This document shows, one piece after another, positions 8,903-18,100 of a DNA stretch of 64,000 bases. How positions within the stretch are numbered: the first letter of the stretch is position 1; each line of letters begins with the position of its first letter. Location of the stretch: positions 1-64,000 of the forward strand of contig NZ_JACBZR010000001.1 of assembly GCF_013408335.1 (NCBI RefSeq), given 5' to 3'. Both the position numbers and the translations under genes were made by a program. Origin of the DNA: Nocardioides panzhihuensis. Lineage in GTDB: Bacteria > Actinomycetota > Actinomycetes > Propionibacteriales > Nocardioidaceae. The notes under the pieces are model-generated. The model was not told the DNA's origin and did no database searches. It saw only the letters and a program-made list of their open reading frames with translations.

Positions 8903-9907
8903 GTGACGGAGATCAGGTTCGGATACAAGGCGTCCAATGAGCAGTTCGCACCCACGGAGCTGCTGAACTACGGCGTGATGGCGGAGGAGCAGGGTTTCGA
9001 CTCGGTCTTCATCTCCGACCATCTCCAGCCCTGGCGGCACGACGGCGGGCATGCGCCGTTCGCCATGACCTGGCTGGGTGCGCTCGGCGCACGCACGGAG
9101 CGGATCACCATGGGGACGTCGGTGCTCACCCCGACGTTCCGCTACCACCCCGCGATCGTGGCGCAGTCGTTCGCGACCCTCGGCTCGCTCTTCCCCGACC
9201 GCGTCGTGCTCGGGATGGGCACCGGTGAGGCGATGAACGAGGCGCCGCTGGGTGTGGAGTGGCCCGAGGGCAAGGTGCGTTTCGCGCGGTTCCGTGAGGC
9301 CGTGCGCGTCATCAAGAAGCTCTGGTCGGAGGACCGGGTCACCTTCGAGGGCGACTACTACCAGCTCGACCGGGCGACCATCTACGACAAGCCGGCCACG
9401 CCGGTCCCGATCTACCTGGCCGGGAGCGGTCCGGCCGCGACGAAGTACGCAGGCCGTGCCGGTGACGGCTACATCACCACGTCCGGCAAGGGTGCCGAGC
9501 TCTACACCGACACCCTGCTCCCGGCCGTGCGGACCGGCATCGAGCTCTCCGAGCGCAAGCCGGAGGACGTCGACATGATGATCGAGGTCAAGGTCTCCTT
9601 CGACCACGACCTGGAGCAGGCCATGGAGGCCACCCGCTTCTGGGGTGCCCTCGGGCTGACGCCGGAGCAGAAGCACTCGGTCGAGGATCCGGTCGAGATG
9701 CAGCGTCTCGCCGACGCGCTGCCGACCTCGGCGACCGCCAAGCGGTTCATCGTGTCCACCGACCCCGACGAGCACGTCGCCCGGATCAAGGAATACCTCG
9801 ACATGGGCTTCACCCACCTGGTCTTCCACGCCCCGGGCCCGGACCAGGCGAAGTTCCTGAAGCTCTACGGCGAGGAGATCCTGCCGAAGCTCCGCGCTCT
9901 CGTCTGA
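8903..9907 (+). CDS. fgd: F420-dependent glucose-6-phosphate dehydrogenase
   Basis: A 334-residue enzyme that oxidises glucose-6-phosphate to 6-phosphogluconolactone while reducing F420 to F420H2, the main source of reduced F420 in mycobacteria and relatives. The residues known from Mycobacterium tuberculosis Fgd1 are at the same positions: His40 and Trp44 in SDHLQPWRH, and Glu109 in GTGEA. The GYKAS start and the VFHAPG segment also match. The start is GTG 8903, the only sensible codon after the -10. It supplies F420H2 to enzymes such as the divergent neighbour, and its cofactor chromophore is made by FbiC at 1016-3667. Confidence 0.95.
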   Translation: MTEIRFGYKASNEQFAPTELLNYGVMAEEQGFDSVFISDHLQPWRHDGGHAPFAMTWLGALGARTERITMGTSVLTPTFRYHPAIVAQSFATLGSLFPDRVVLGMGTGEAMNEAPLGVEWPEGKVRFARFREAVRVIKKLWSEDRVTFEGDYYQLDRATIYDKPATPVPIYLAGSGPAATKYAGRAGDGYITTSGKGAELYTDTLLPAVRTGIELSERKPEDVDMMIEVKVSFDHDLEQAMEATRFWGALGLTPEQKHSVEDPVEMQRLADALPTSATAKRFIVSTDPDEHVARIKEYLDMGFTHLVFHAPGPDQAKFLKLYGEEILPKLRALV

Positions 9908-9913
9908 GCAGAA

Positions 9914-9951
9914 CCAGGGCCCCGGCCGGCAGACTCAGGCCGGGGCCCTGG
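9914..9951 (+). terminator. GC-rich hairpin after fgd
   Basis: A perfect 14-bp stem (CCAGGGCCCCGGCC, 9914-9927, with its complement at 9938-9951) around a 10-nt loop, 7 bp after the stop codon. There is no T tract, as is common in high-GC actinobacteria. Confidence 0.75.
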
Positions 9952-10080
9952 GAGGACCGCCCCACATACGCCATACGCCGCGTAGACGAGTTGTGTTGCA
10001 CCTGTTTGAGACCGGTTGCCGATTTCGTCTCCGGTGTGCGTGACGGGCGCGAGGGGCTCTAGGCCCTACGCTCACCTCTC

Positions 10081-11055
10081 ATGAGTTTGATGGTCGACCC
10101 GTTCGTGGACGCTGCCGAGAAGCACCGACGCGAGCTGAGGGTGCACTGCTACCGGATGGTGGCGAGCTTCGACGAGGCCGAGGACCTGGTGCAGGAGACC
10201 ATGGTCAAGGCGTGGGAGCGACGCGACCAGCTGACCGACCCGGAGGCCGTCCGGGCGTGGCTCTACCGGATCGCGACCAACACCTGTCTCGACTTCCTGC
10301 GTCGCAACGAGCGGCGCCCGAAGACGTACGCCGCGCTGCCGGGCTTCGACCACGGCACCGGTGAGCCCCCCGAGCTGCTGGAGTGGCTGCAGCCGTTCCC
10401 CGACGCCCTGCTGGAGCCGGAGCGGCCGGAGGACGAGGCGGTGGCGCGGGAGACCATCGAGCTGGTCTTCCTGACCGCGATCCAGCATCTGACCCCGCAG
10501 CAGCGGGCGGTGTTCGTCTTCCGGGAGGTGCTCGGCTGGTCGGCCGCGGACACCGCGGCGGCGCTCGACGTCACGGACGCCACCGTGAACTCGCTGCTGC
10601 AGCGGGCCAAGCCGGCGCTGCGCCGGCACCTGCCCGAGGACCGGTCGACCTGGCGCACCGAGGGGCCGACCGAGGAGGAGAGCAAGGTCATCGACGCCTA
10701 CATCGCGGCCGGGGAGAGCAACTGGCGTGAGGGCATCGCCGACCTGCTGACGAGCGACGCCGTGCTGACGATGCCGCCGAACCCGTTCTGGTTCTCCACC
10801 CGCCAGGCAGTGCTGGACTTCGTGCTGCCCAACCTCGACCCGTCGTCCCCGACCTACCTCGGCGAGTGGTGCTTCATCCCGGCCGCCGCCAACCGGATGC
10901 CGGCGGTCGCTGGCTACGTACGCCGCCCGGGCACGACGATCTACCGGCCGCAGGTGCTCGACGTGCTCCGGGTCGTCGACGGCAGGATCGCCCAGATCAC
11001 CACCTTCGAGCCGCATCTCTTCCCTGCCTTCGGGCTCCCGCAGGCGCTCTCCTGA
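10081..11055 (+). CDS. ECF RNA polymerase sigma factor with SnoaL-like C-terminal domain
   Basis: A 324-residue sigma factor of the SigG/SigX5-like type. Sigma region 2 (about 8-80) includes CYRMVASFDEAEDLVQET and the AWLYRIATN helix. Region 4 (about 135-185) includes LTPQQRAVFVFRE and the VTDATVNSLLQRA recognition helix. A SnoaL/NTF2-like domain follows from about residue 200 (VDGRIAQITTFEP near the end), which in related ECF groups modulates activity without a separate anti-sigma. No anti-sigma gene is adjacent. The start ATG follows TACGCT by 8 nt, and no Shine-Dalgarno sequence is seen. The dehydrogenase at 11164 is 108 bp downstream and may be a target or cotranscribed. Confidence 0.88.
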   Translation: MSLMVDPFVDAAEKHRRELRVHCYRMVASFDEAEDLVQETMVKAWERRDQLTDPEAVRAWLYRIATNTCLDFLRRNERRPKTYAALPGFDHGTGEPPELLEWLQPFPDALLEPERPEDEAVARETIELVFLTAIQHLTPQQRAVFVFREVLGWSAADTAAALDVTDATVNSLLQRAKPALRRHLPEDRSTWRTEGPTEEESKVIDAYIAAGESNWREGIADLLTSDAVLTMPPNPFWFSTRQAVLDFVLPNLDPSSPTYLGEWCFIPAAANRMPAVAGYVRRPGTTIYRPQVLDVLRVVDGRIAQITTFEPHLFPAFGLPQALS

Positions 11056-11163
11056 GACGATTCCTGAAAATACTTCGCGGCTACCCGATGAGTAGCTCTG
11101 CCTGCGTACGTCCTAAGGGCAGATCACGCACACCAGGTGCGTGAGGACAGCTCAGGAGACATC

Positions 11164-11946
11164 GTGAACGCACAGCTTCAGGACCGCACCGCCATCGTCT
11201 GGGGCGGCGCGGGCAGCATCGGCTCGACGACCGCCAAGACCTTCGCCGAGGCCGGCGCCAAGGTCTATCTCGCCGGCCGCACCGAGGTCGCGCTCGCCGC
11301 CAAGGCCGAGGAGGTCGGCGCCGCCGGCTTCGGCGTGGTCGACGTCCTCGACGAGGACGCCGTGGTCGCCTTCGTGGAGCGGGTCGTCGCCGAGACCGGC
11401 TCGCTCGACATCTCGTTCAACGTCGCCGACCGCGGCGACATCCAGGGGCAGACGCTGCTGGAGATCTCGACCGCCGACTACACCCAGCCCGTCGTACGCG
11501 GCATCACCGGCTCCTTCCACACCTCCCGTGCGGCCGCCCGGCAGATGGTGGCGCAGGGCCGCGGCGTGGTGCTCGCCCTCGACTCCGGCTCCGCGCGCGG
11601 TTCCGCGCCCGGCATGGGCGGGACGAGCGCCGCAGACGGGGCGCTCGACGCGCTGGTGCGCGACCTGGCCGCGGAGGTCGGGCCTTCCGGCGTACGTGTG
11701 GTCGGGATCTGGACCGCCGGGATCACCGAGACCTTCACCGCGGAGAAGTTCGAGCGGGTCATCGGGACCCGGCTCCCGGAGGAGTCCCTCGACGGGATCC
11801 GGGCCAACCTCGACGAAATGCGGATGACCAAGCGGTCGCCGCGGCTGAAGGAGGTCGCCGATACCGCGACCTTCCTCGCCTCCGACGGTGCCGGCGCGAT
11901 CACCGGCACCTGGCTCAACGTGAGCAGCGGGATGTACCCCAGCTGA
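11164..11946 (+). CDS. Short-chain dehydrogenase/reductase family protein lacking the catalytic Tyr/Lys
   Basis: A 260-residue Rossmann-fold protein. GTG 11164 is preceded by AGGAG at 5-6 nt. The nucleotide-binding glycine motif is GGAGSIG (14-20) and the end of the fold (GTWLNVSSGMYPS) is typical of SDRs. The active-site Y-x-x-x-K is not present: the aligned stretch reads GTSAADGAL, with Thr154 and Asp158 in the Tyr and Lys positions. The NNAG motif is also altered (FNVAD). It may bind NAD(P) without catalysing the usual hydride transfer. It lies downstream of the ECF sigma gene. Confidence 0.8.
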   Translation: MNAQLQDRTAIVWGGAGSIGSTTAKTFAEAGAKVYLAGRTEVALAAKAEEVGAAGFGVVDVLDEDAVVAFVERVVAETGSLDISFNVADRGDIQGQTLLEISTADYTQPVVRGITGSFHTSRAAARQMVAQGRGVVLALDSGSARGSAPGMGGTSAADGALDALVRDLAAEVGPSGVRVVGIWTAGITETFTAEKFERVIGTRLPEESLDGIRANLDEMRMTKRSPRLKEVADTATFLASDGAGAITGTWLNVSSGMYPS

Positions 11947-11961
11947 GCTGGATCCCGCAGG

Positions 11962-13698
11962 TCAGGTGCGCCAGGAGTCCCAGAGCCTCGCGTAAGAGCC
12001 GCGAGCGGCGACGAGCTCGTCATGGGGCCCGAACTCGGTGATCCGGCCGCCCTCGACCACGGCGACGCGGTCGGCGTCGTGGGCGGAGAAGAGCCGGTGG
12101 GCGATCGCGATGACCGTACGTCCCTCCAGCACCGCGGCCAGCGACCGCTCCAGATGCCGGGCGGCGCGCGGGTCGATCAGCGAGGTCGCCTCGTCGAGCA
12201 CGAGGGTGTGCGGATCGGCGAGGACGAGCCGGGCGAGGGCGATCTGCTGGGCCTGAGGTGCGGTCAGGGCACGGCCTCCCGAGCCGACCTCGGTGTCCAG
12301 CCCCTCGGGGAACGTCTCCACCCATTCGCGGGCGTCCACCGCCGCCAGGGCATCGAGCACCTCGGTGTCGGAGGCCCCGGGACGCGCCAGGACGAGGTTG
12401 TCGCGCACGGACCCCGCGAAGACGTGGTGCTCCTGGGTGACCAGCGCGACGTGGCCGCGCAGATCGTCGAGCGGAAGGTCGACCAGCGGCACATCGCCGA
12501 CCGTCACGGCTCCCGAGCGCGGCGGATGGATGCCCGCGAGCAGCCGCCCGAGCGTCGACTTGCCGGCGCCGGAGGGGCCGACCATGGCCACCCGCTCGCC
12601 GACACCGACGTCCATCGAGATGTCGTGGAGGACATCGCGGCCCTCGACGTACGAGAACCTCACGTCGGAGGCCGCGATCTTCTCGTCAGCGGGCTCGGCG
12701 CCGGTGGCCACGCGGTCGTCGGGGACGTGCGCGACACCGAGAAGGCGAGCCAGGGACGTGTTGCCCATCTGCAGCTCGTCGAGGATCGAGACGATCCGGT
12801 TGACGGGGTCGATCAGCATCTGGACGTACAGCGTCGCCGCGGTCACGTCGCCGAGCGAGCAGACCCCTTGGGTGTAGAGCCAGCCGCCGAACATCAGCGT
12901 GGCGACCGTGGGGACGAGGTAGGAGAGCTCCATCGCCGGGAAGAAGACCGTACGCAGGAACAGCGTGTAGCGCTCGGCACGGAACGAGGTCGCGATGTCG
13001 GCGTCGGCGGCCTCGATCCTGCCGCGCTGGAGACCGAGCGCCTCGACCGTACGCGAGCCTTCGGCCGTCTCGGTGAGCGTCGAGTTGATCTGGGAGTAGG
13101 TCGCCGACTCGCGCAGGTAGCCGCCCTTGGCCCGGCGGAGGTACCAGCGCAGGCCGATCACGAGCGCCGGCACGCCGAGCAGGCACGGCAACGCGACCCA
13201 CCAGCCGATGGTGAGCGCGGCGATGAGCGTCGCGATCGCGGTCAGGCAGGCGATCGTCCACTCCGGCAGCGCGTAGCGGATCGACCAGTTGAGCTGGTCG
13301 ACGTCGCGGCCGGTGCGGGTCAGCAGGTCGCCCGAGCCTGCGTCCTCGACGGTGCCCAGAGGGAGCGCCAAAGTGTTGTCGACGAACTCCTCGCGCAGCT
13401 CGGCCAGCACCTGCTCGCCGAGGACCTGGGAGAGGAACCGGGCATAGCGGGTGAGCAGCACCTGGACCACGAGGAACCCGGCCAGCAGGGCCAGCAGGAG
13501 GTCGACGTGTCCGGTCGTCGTGCCCGTCTCGACGGACTCGACCAGGTCACCGATCAGCCGCGGCGGCGCCAGCGCGGCGCCGGCGGCGAGCAGGTGCAGG
13601 CTCAGCGCACCCCAGAGCATCCGCGGATGGCGGCGGGCCAGGGTGCCGACATAGGCGCGTACGTCCTTGTCCGTCGCCACCGGGAGCGCGGTCGTCAC
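11962..13698 (-). CDS. ABC exporter half-transporter with intact Walker motifs but degenerate signature
   Basis: A 578-residue membrane-ATPase fusion: six membrane segments in about 1-310, then a nucleotide-binding domain. Walker A is GPSGAGKST (374-382), Walker B/catalytic Glu is LVLDEA (E503) and the H-loop His is H534, all intact. The ABC signature, normally LSGGQ, reads LTAPQAQ (478-484). GTG 13698 has GGAGG 8 nt upstream and overlaps the stop codon of the next gene by 4 bp, so the two are translationally coupled and almost certainly form a heterodimer. The substrate is unknown. Confidence 0.9.
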   Translation of the reverse strand: MTTALPVATDKDVRAYVGTLARRHPRMLWGALSLHLLAAGAALAPPRLIGDLVESVETGTTTGHVDLLLALLAGFLVVQVLLTRYARFLSQVLGEQVLAELREEFVDNTLALPLGTVEDAGSGDLLTRTGRDVDQLNWSIRYALPEWTIACLTAIATLIAALTIGWWVALPCLLGVPALVIGLRWYLRRAKGGYLRESATYSQINSTLTETAEGSRTVEALGLQRGRIEAADADIATSFRAERYTLFLRTVFFPAMELSYLVPTVATLMFGGWLYTQGVCSLGDVTAATLYVQMLIDPVNRIVSILDELQMGNTSLARLLGVAHVPDDRVATGAEPADEKIAASDVRFSYVEGRDVLHDISMDVGVGERVAMVGPSGAGKSTLGRLLAGIHPPRSGAVTVGDVPLVDLPLDDLRGHVALVTQEHHVFAGSVRDNLVLARPGASDTEVLDALAAVDAREWVETFPEGLDTEVGSGGRALTAPQAQQIALARLVLADPHTLVLDEATSLIDPRAARHLERSLAAVLEGRTVIAIAHRLFSAHDADRVAVVEGGRITEFGPHDELVAARGSYARLWDSWRT

Positions 13699-15434
13699 GC
13701 CGTGACCTCCTGTACGTCTTGAACTTCTCGCACGACCACGCGGCGATAGCCGGGGCAGCTGCCCAGCAGCTCGTGGTGCGTGCCGGTGGCGGCGACTTTC
13801 CCCTCCTCGAGGAAGACGACCACGTCGGCGGTGTCGAGCAGCAGCGGGCTGGTGGTGGTGACCACCGTCGTACGCCCGGCGCGGCGGGCCCGCAGCCGCG
13901 AGGCGATCCGGGCCTCGGTGTGTGCGTCGACCGCGGAGGTCGGCTCGACGAGGATCAGGATCTCGGGGTCGACGGTGAGCACCCGGGCCAGCGTCAGGCG
14001 CTGGCGCTGGCCGCCGGAGAGGCTGCGGCCGCGTTCGGTCACCTGGGCGCCGTAGCCTTCGGGGAGCGCCTCCAGGATGTCTTCGGCCGACGCTGTGTGC
14101 ACGGCTGCCTCGGCCCCTTCGCGGCCCGCCCGGCCGGTGACGTCGAGGACCTCGCCCAACGCGCCCGAGAAGAGCTGGGAGCCGGTGTCGGAGACGATGA
14201 TCCTGCGGCGTACGTCTTCCAGGGGGAGATCGAGGAGAGGGACGCCACCGAGGGTGACCGACCGGTCTGTCGGGTCGTCGGGTGTCATCCGACCGAGCTT
14301 GTCGGCGAGGTGGGAGGTGTCGTCGGGCTGCTCGGAGACCAGCGCGGTCAACCGCCCCGTCTCGATGCGCAGTCCCGAGACGTCGTCGCGGAGCTCGGAC
14401 CCCGCCGGTGGCATCGGCAGCGGCGAGTCGAGCGAGGCGTTGTCGGGGTCCAGCGCGAGGACCTTGATGATCCGCTTGGCCGAGACCCGGGCACGGATGA
14501 GCTTGTTGGCGAACTCCACCACCGTCCGCAGCGGAAGCATCAGGAACGCGGCGTAGCCGTAGAACGCGACCAGCTGCCCTGCGGTGATCTCGCCCGCGAC
14601 CGCCATCCGCGCGCCGAGCCACACCACGGCGACCACGAACATTCCGGGCAGGAGGATCTGCATCGCGTCGAGCACCGACTGCAGTCGGGCGACGCGGACC
14701 CCGGCGTGGCGTACGTCCTGCGACTGGCGCCGGTAACGCGCGCTGAAGACGTCTTCGCCGCCGATCCCACGCAGCACCCGCAGGCCGCCCACGATGTCGG
14801 ACGCGGTGTTGGACAGCTCGCCCATCAGGTGTCGCTGGTCGGCGGAGACCTTCTGCAGCGGCGAGAGCAGAGGACCGACGAGAAGCACGACAAGAGGTAC
14901 GCCGATCAGCACCACCAGCCCGAGCGTGACCGAGGTCTGCAGGAGGACGACGGCGACGACGAAGAAGGAGACCACCGCGCCGGCGAACCGGGCCGAGACG
15001 TCCATGACCTGACCGATGTGGGACAGGTCGGACGTGCCGATCGCGGCGACCTCGCCCGTCGAGACCTTGCGGGGGAGCGATGAGCCCAGGCGTACGGACT
15101 GCCGGGTCACCAGCTGTACGACCCGGTAGGCGGCGGTCAGCCAGTTGGTCACCGCGAACCGGTGACGCACGATTCCCGCGACCGCCTGCACGAGACCGAC
15201 GCCGAGCAGTATGGCCGCGTAGACGGCGAGCGTGGGTACGTCCTTGGTCGCGACGCCCTCGTCGATCGCCCGTCCGATCACCAGCGGCATCACCGCCTGG
15301 GCGCTCATCCAGATGACCCCGAAGAACATCCCGCCGAGCAGTGTCTGCCACTGCCTCCTCGCCATCCACCACAGGAAGCGGTCGGGGGACCGATGGTCCG
15401 CGACCCCGGGATCGTCTAGAGGGAGTCTGCGCAC
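13695..15434 (-). CDS. ABC exporter half-transporter with degenerate Walker motifs but intact signature
   Basis: A 579-residue partner of the preceding gene. Its signature motif is perfect (LSGGQRQ, 472-478), but the Walker A region reads VSEQPDDTSH (about 366-375) with no GKS/T, Walker B lacks its Asp (ILILVEP) and the H-loop reads TTTS. It therefore cannot bind ATP normally itself, but it can complete the ATP site of its partner. I chose GTG 15434 (VRRLPLDDPG, the usual start of this family) because GATAAT lies 7 nt upstream; an ATG at 15452 would add six residues but lies upstream of that box. Confidence 0.88.
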   Translation of the reverse strand: MRRLPLDDPGVADHRSPDRFLWWMARRQWQTLLGGMFFGVIWMSAQAVMPLVIGRAIDEGVATKDVPTLAVYAAILLGVGLVQAVAGIVRHRFAVTNWLTAAYRVVQLVTRQSVRLGSSLPRKVSTGEVAAIGTSDLSHIGQVMDVSARFAGAVVSFFVVAVVLLQTSVTLGLVVLIGVPLVVLLVGPLLSPLQKVSADQRHLMGELSNTASDIVGGLRVLRGIGGEDVFSARYRRQSQDVRHAGVRVARLQSVLDAMQILLPGMFVVAVVWLGARMAVAGEITAGQLVAFYGYAAFLMLPLRTVVEFANKLIRARVSAKRIIKVLALDPDNASLDSPLPMPPAGSELRDDVSGLRIETGRLTALVSEQPDDTSHLADKLGRMTPDDPTDRSVTLGGVPLLDLPLEDVRRRIIVSDTGSQLFSGALGEVLDVTGRAGREGAEAAVHTASAEDILEALPEGYGAQVTERGRSLSGGQRQRLTLARVLTVDPEILILVEPTSAVDAHTEARIASRLRARRAGRTTVVTTTSPLLLDTADVVVFLEEGKVAATGTHHELLGSCPGYRRVVVREVQDVQEVTA

Positions 15435-15514
15435 TTGGCCGATTATCAGCATTCCGGGGCGCCACCGCGAACTGTTTTCCTTACGGCCGAGCCGTGCGGG
15501 TTATGGTTCGCGGC

Positions 15515-16240
15515 ATGTCATGGACCAGGGGTGAGCGGCTCACCGACGCGCATCGGGAGCGGCTCATCGCGGCGGGGCTCGAGCCGGAGGTGCTCGTCGG
15601 GCTCGAGCTGAGCGAGATCACCGGGCCGCTGCCGGAGTGGTGGCACGAGGGCGGCAACGCGCTCTACCTGCGCGACGGATACCCGCTCGACGTGCGGCTG
15701 ATCGACCTGCTCGGCTTCTACCCGTTCTCCGACGCGCTGATCGTGGTGGCCACCGACATCACCTCGATGCAGGCGCTCCTGGTCGGTGGCGACTCGCCGA
15801 CCATCTTCATCGGCCCGGACACGAGCATGGTCTGGGGCGAGATCTACTGCGGCGGCGGCTCCTCGGTGGTCCTCTCCGGTGGCCTCGTCGCCACCTCGCG
15901 CGCGCAGATCGACGCCCGTAACGGCGGCTCGATCTTCGCCGCCCCCGACCAGCTCTGGGCCGCCAACGTCTACGTCGCCACCGACGACATGCACCGACTC
16001 GAAGACGGCGACACCGGCCGGCGCATCAACCCATACGGCGCCCACATCCGCTTCGGCGAGCACGTCTGGCTCGGCCGCGACGCCATCGTCACCGGCCACG
16101 CCGAGGTCGGCGACGGTGCCGTCGTCGGCATGCGCAGCATGGTCCGCAACCAGAAGGTCGAGCCGCGTACCGCCGTCGCCGGCGTCCCCGCTCGCCTCAT
16201 CCGCGAGAACGTCGTCTGGTCTGGCGAAGACACCCCCTGA
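15515..16240 (+). CDS. Left-handed beta-helix (hexapeptide repeat) acyltransferase family protein
   Basis: A 241-residue protein. Its C-terminal half shows the hexapeptide pattern ending GEHVWLGRDAIVTGHAEVGD and VAGVPARLI, as in maltose/galactoside-type O-acetyltransferases (left-handed beta helix, acetyl-CoA or acyl-CoA donor). The acceptor is unknown. The N-terminal part (1-100) is less typical. ATG 15515 follows TATGGT by 7 nt; an upstream ATG at 15503 lies inside that -10 box and is unlikely. The gene is divergent from the ABC exporter operon, with 80 bp between the starts. Confidence 0.78.
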   Translation: MSWTRGERLTDAHRERLIAAGLEPEVLVGLELSEITGPLPEWWHEGGNALYLRDGYPLDVRLIDLLGFYPFSDALIVVATDITSMQALLVGGDSPTIFIGPDTSMVWGEIYCGGGSSVVLSGGLVATSRAQIDARNGGSIFAAPDQLWAANVYVATDDMHRLEDGDTGRRINPYGAHIRFGEHVWLGRDAIVTGHAEVGDGAVVGMRSMVRNQKVEPRTAVAGVPARLIRENVVWSGEDTP

Positions 16241-16256
16241 CGCTTCGGATCTCGGA

Positions 16257-16371
16257 GGTCGAGCCTGTCGACACCACCCCACGCGTAGCGGTCGACTGAG
16301 AGGCCTCGCCCACCTCCGGTGGTCGAGCTTGTCGAGACCTCCCCACGCGTAGCGGTCGACCTGAGAGGCCT
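16257..16371. repeat. Tandem GGTCGAGC-type repeats
   Basis: Two direct copies of about 50 bp, 16257-16306 and 16321-16371. Each begins GGTCGAGC(C/T)TGTCGA and contains CACGCGTAGCGGTCGAC and TGAGAGGCCT. The second copy is the outer end of the left inverted repeat of the HNH unit. Related sequence is inside fbiC and at 18346-18393. Confidence 0.75.
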
Positions 16372-16588
16372 GTGTCATCCGGGGTCGGGCTCATTGAGAT
16401 TTCTGTGCAGCGGTCTGCTGAGCGGCTTGGGTGCCTGACCGGGGGCCGTAGGGCGGGTGGGGCCAAGTGCCTGTCCGGGTTGGGAGATTTAGAACCAGGG
16501 TGTCCGGGCTGGGTGCCATTTGCCTGTCTTGCGGACTTCCAGCCCTGTCCGGGGGGGTGCGTCGGGATACCTGTCCCTGTCCGGGTTT
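16318..16588. repeat. Left inverted repeat of the HNH unit
   Basis: It pairs with 18101-18368. It contains several copies of the short motif CCTG(T/A)CCGGG (starting at 16434, 16470, 16544 and 16576), plus TGTCCGGG at 16501. No gene lies in 16241-16695. Confidence 0.8.
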
Positions 16589-16695
16589 ACGACCACCTGT
16601 CCCGATGTGGCCGGTGACACCAAAAGGCCGTCTGATCTGCGAAAACATTCCCCAAAAAGGCTGTGCATAACATGCAAATTTGGTAGCATATGGGC

Positions 16696-18054
16696 ATGAA
16701 CATCTCCTTCGATCCCGAGACCTCGCCCGGCCTGCTGGCCACGGTGCGGGCCTCGCGTGCGGTCGAGGACCAAGCCGCCCGCGACACCCTGATCGCAGCG
16801 GCGAAGTACGCGGCCGCCAACGTCGTGGAGACGGTCGGGGAGGCAGCAATCCTTGAGGTCGAGACCTACGGGGATCGGGCGGTCTTGTTGACCGGGGCAG
16901 GTGCCCCGTTGATCTCCGAGGCCGCGGTGATCGAGTTCGCTGCGGTGCTGGGGTATTCGACCTACACCGGCCGCAAGTACCTCGCTGACGCGGTCGAGCT
17001 GGCCTGGCGGCTGCCCCGCACCTGGGCCAGGATCCTCGACGGGTCGCTGACCACGTGGCGGGCCCGGCGGGTCGCCGACGTCACCCGCCACCTCGACCCC
17101 GAGGTCGCCGCCTGGGTCGACACGCACGTGGCCGCGCATGCCCACAAGATCGGTCTCACCCAACTGGAACGCACCGCGAAAGAAGCAGCCGCCCTGTTCG
17201 AGCCCGACCTGGCCGCCGCGATCGCCGAAGAGGCCGTCGACCACCGCCGCTGCGACATCGACACCGACCCCAGCCTGTTCCTGCCCCCGGTCGGTGCCGA
17301 ACAAGGCCAAGCCGCCGGCGCAACCGCTCAGGTCACCGCCACCCTCGACGCCGCCGACGCCCTCGACCTCGAAGCCGCGGTCTCCGCGATCGCCCACGGG
17401 CTCCTCGACCACGACGCCACCGACTTGCCCCTCGATGCCCGCCGCGCCGCTGCCCTGGGGGTCCTGGCCCGGGCCTACAACACCGGCACCCTGGACACCG
17501 AGCGTGCGGGCGTCCCACCGGGGAAGGGTCGGGTCATCGACCTCAAGATCCACACCGACACCCGCGACCTGGCCACCACCGGCCTGATCCGGATCGGAAA
17601 CACCCGCGGCCTGGCCACCATCGAACAGCTCGACCGATGGGCCACCATGCCCGGCGTGACCATCAAACCCATGACGGTCATCGACCTCAACGAAGAGATC
17701 ACCACCGACGCCTACACCCCCACGAGACAGCTACGCACCCAGATCCAGCTCATCGACCAGACCTGCGCCTTCCCCAACTGCAACGTCAAAGCCGAAAACT
17801 GCGACCTCGACCACCGCATCCCATTCGACCAGGGCGGGAAGACCACCACCTCCAACCTGACCTGCCTGTGCCGACACCACCACCGCGCCAAAACCCACCT
17901 CGGCTGGACCTACCAACGCCTCGCCCCCGGCCACTACCGATGGCGATCCCCCCACGGCTACGAGTTCCTCACCAGCCCCGAGGGCACCACCGACCTCGGC
18001 CCCACTACAGCACCACCCATGGTGAACGACGTCGCCCAAGACGAAGCGGCTTGA
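16696..18054 (+). CDS. DUF222 / 13E12 repeat protein with C-terminal HNH endonuclease domain
   Basis: About 452 residues. DUF222 occupies the first three quarters. The C-terminal HNH nuclease domain has CAFPNC, LDHRIPF, a GGKT turn and CLCRHHHRAKTH, i.e. the His-Asn-His core together with two zinc-binding Cys pairs, so it should be an active metal-dependent nuclease. ATG 16696 lies 6 nt after TAGCAT; ATG 16690 abuts that box and is less likely unless another promoter is used. The gene is boxed in by long inverted repeats. The biological role of this family is unsettled; homing or phage-related functions have been suggested for relatives. Confidence 0.88.
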   Translation: MNISFDPETSPGLLATVRASRAVEDQAARDTLIAAAKYAAANVVETVGEAAILEVETYGDRAVLLTGAGAPLISEAAVIEFAAVLGYSTYTGRKYLADAVELAWRLPRTWARILDGSLTTWRARRVADVTRHLDPEVAAWVDTHVAAHAHKIGLTQLERTAKEAAALFEPDLAAAIAEEAVDHRRCDIDTDPSLFLPPVGAEQGQAAGATAQVTATLDAADALDLEAAVSAIAHGLLDHDATDLPLDARRAAALGVLARAYNTGTLDTERAGVPPGKGRVIDLKIHTDTRDLATTGLIRIGNTRGLATIEQLDRWATMPGVTIKPMTVIDLNEEITTDAYTPTRQLRTQIQLIDQTCAFPNCNVKAENCDLDHRIPFDQGGKTTTSNLTCLCRHHHRAKTHLGWTYQRLAPGHYRWRSPHGYEFLTSPEGTTDLGPTTAPPMVNDVAQDEAA

Positions 18055-18100
18055 CGACCCCCAACAACATCACCCAACCGGCACACGCCTTCACCTCTCA

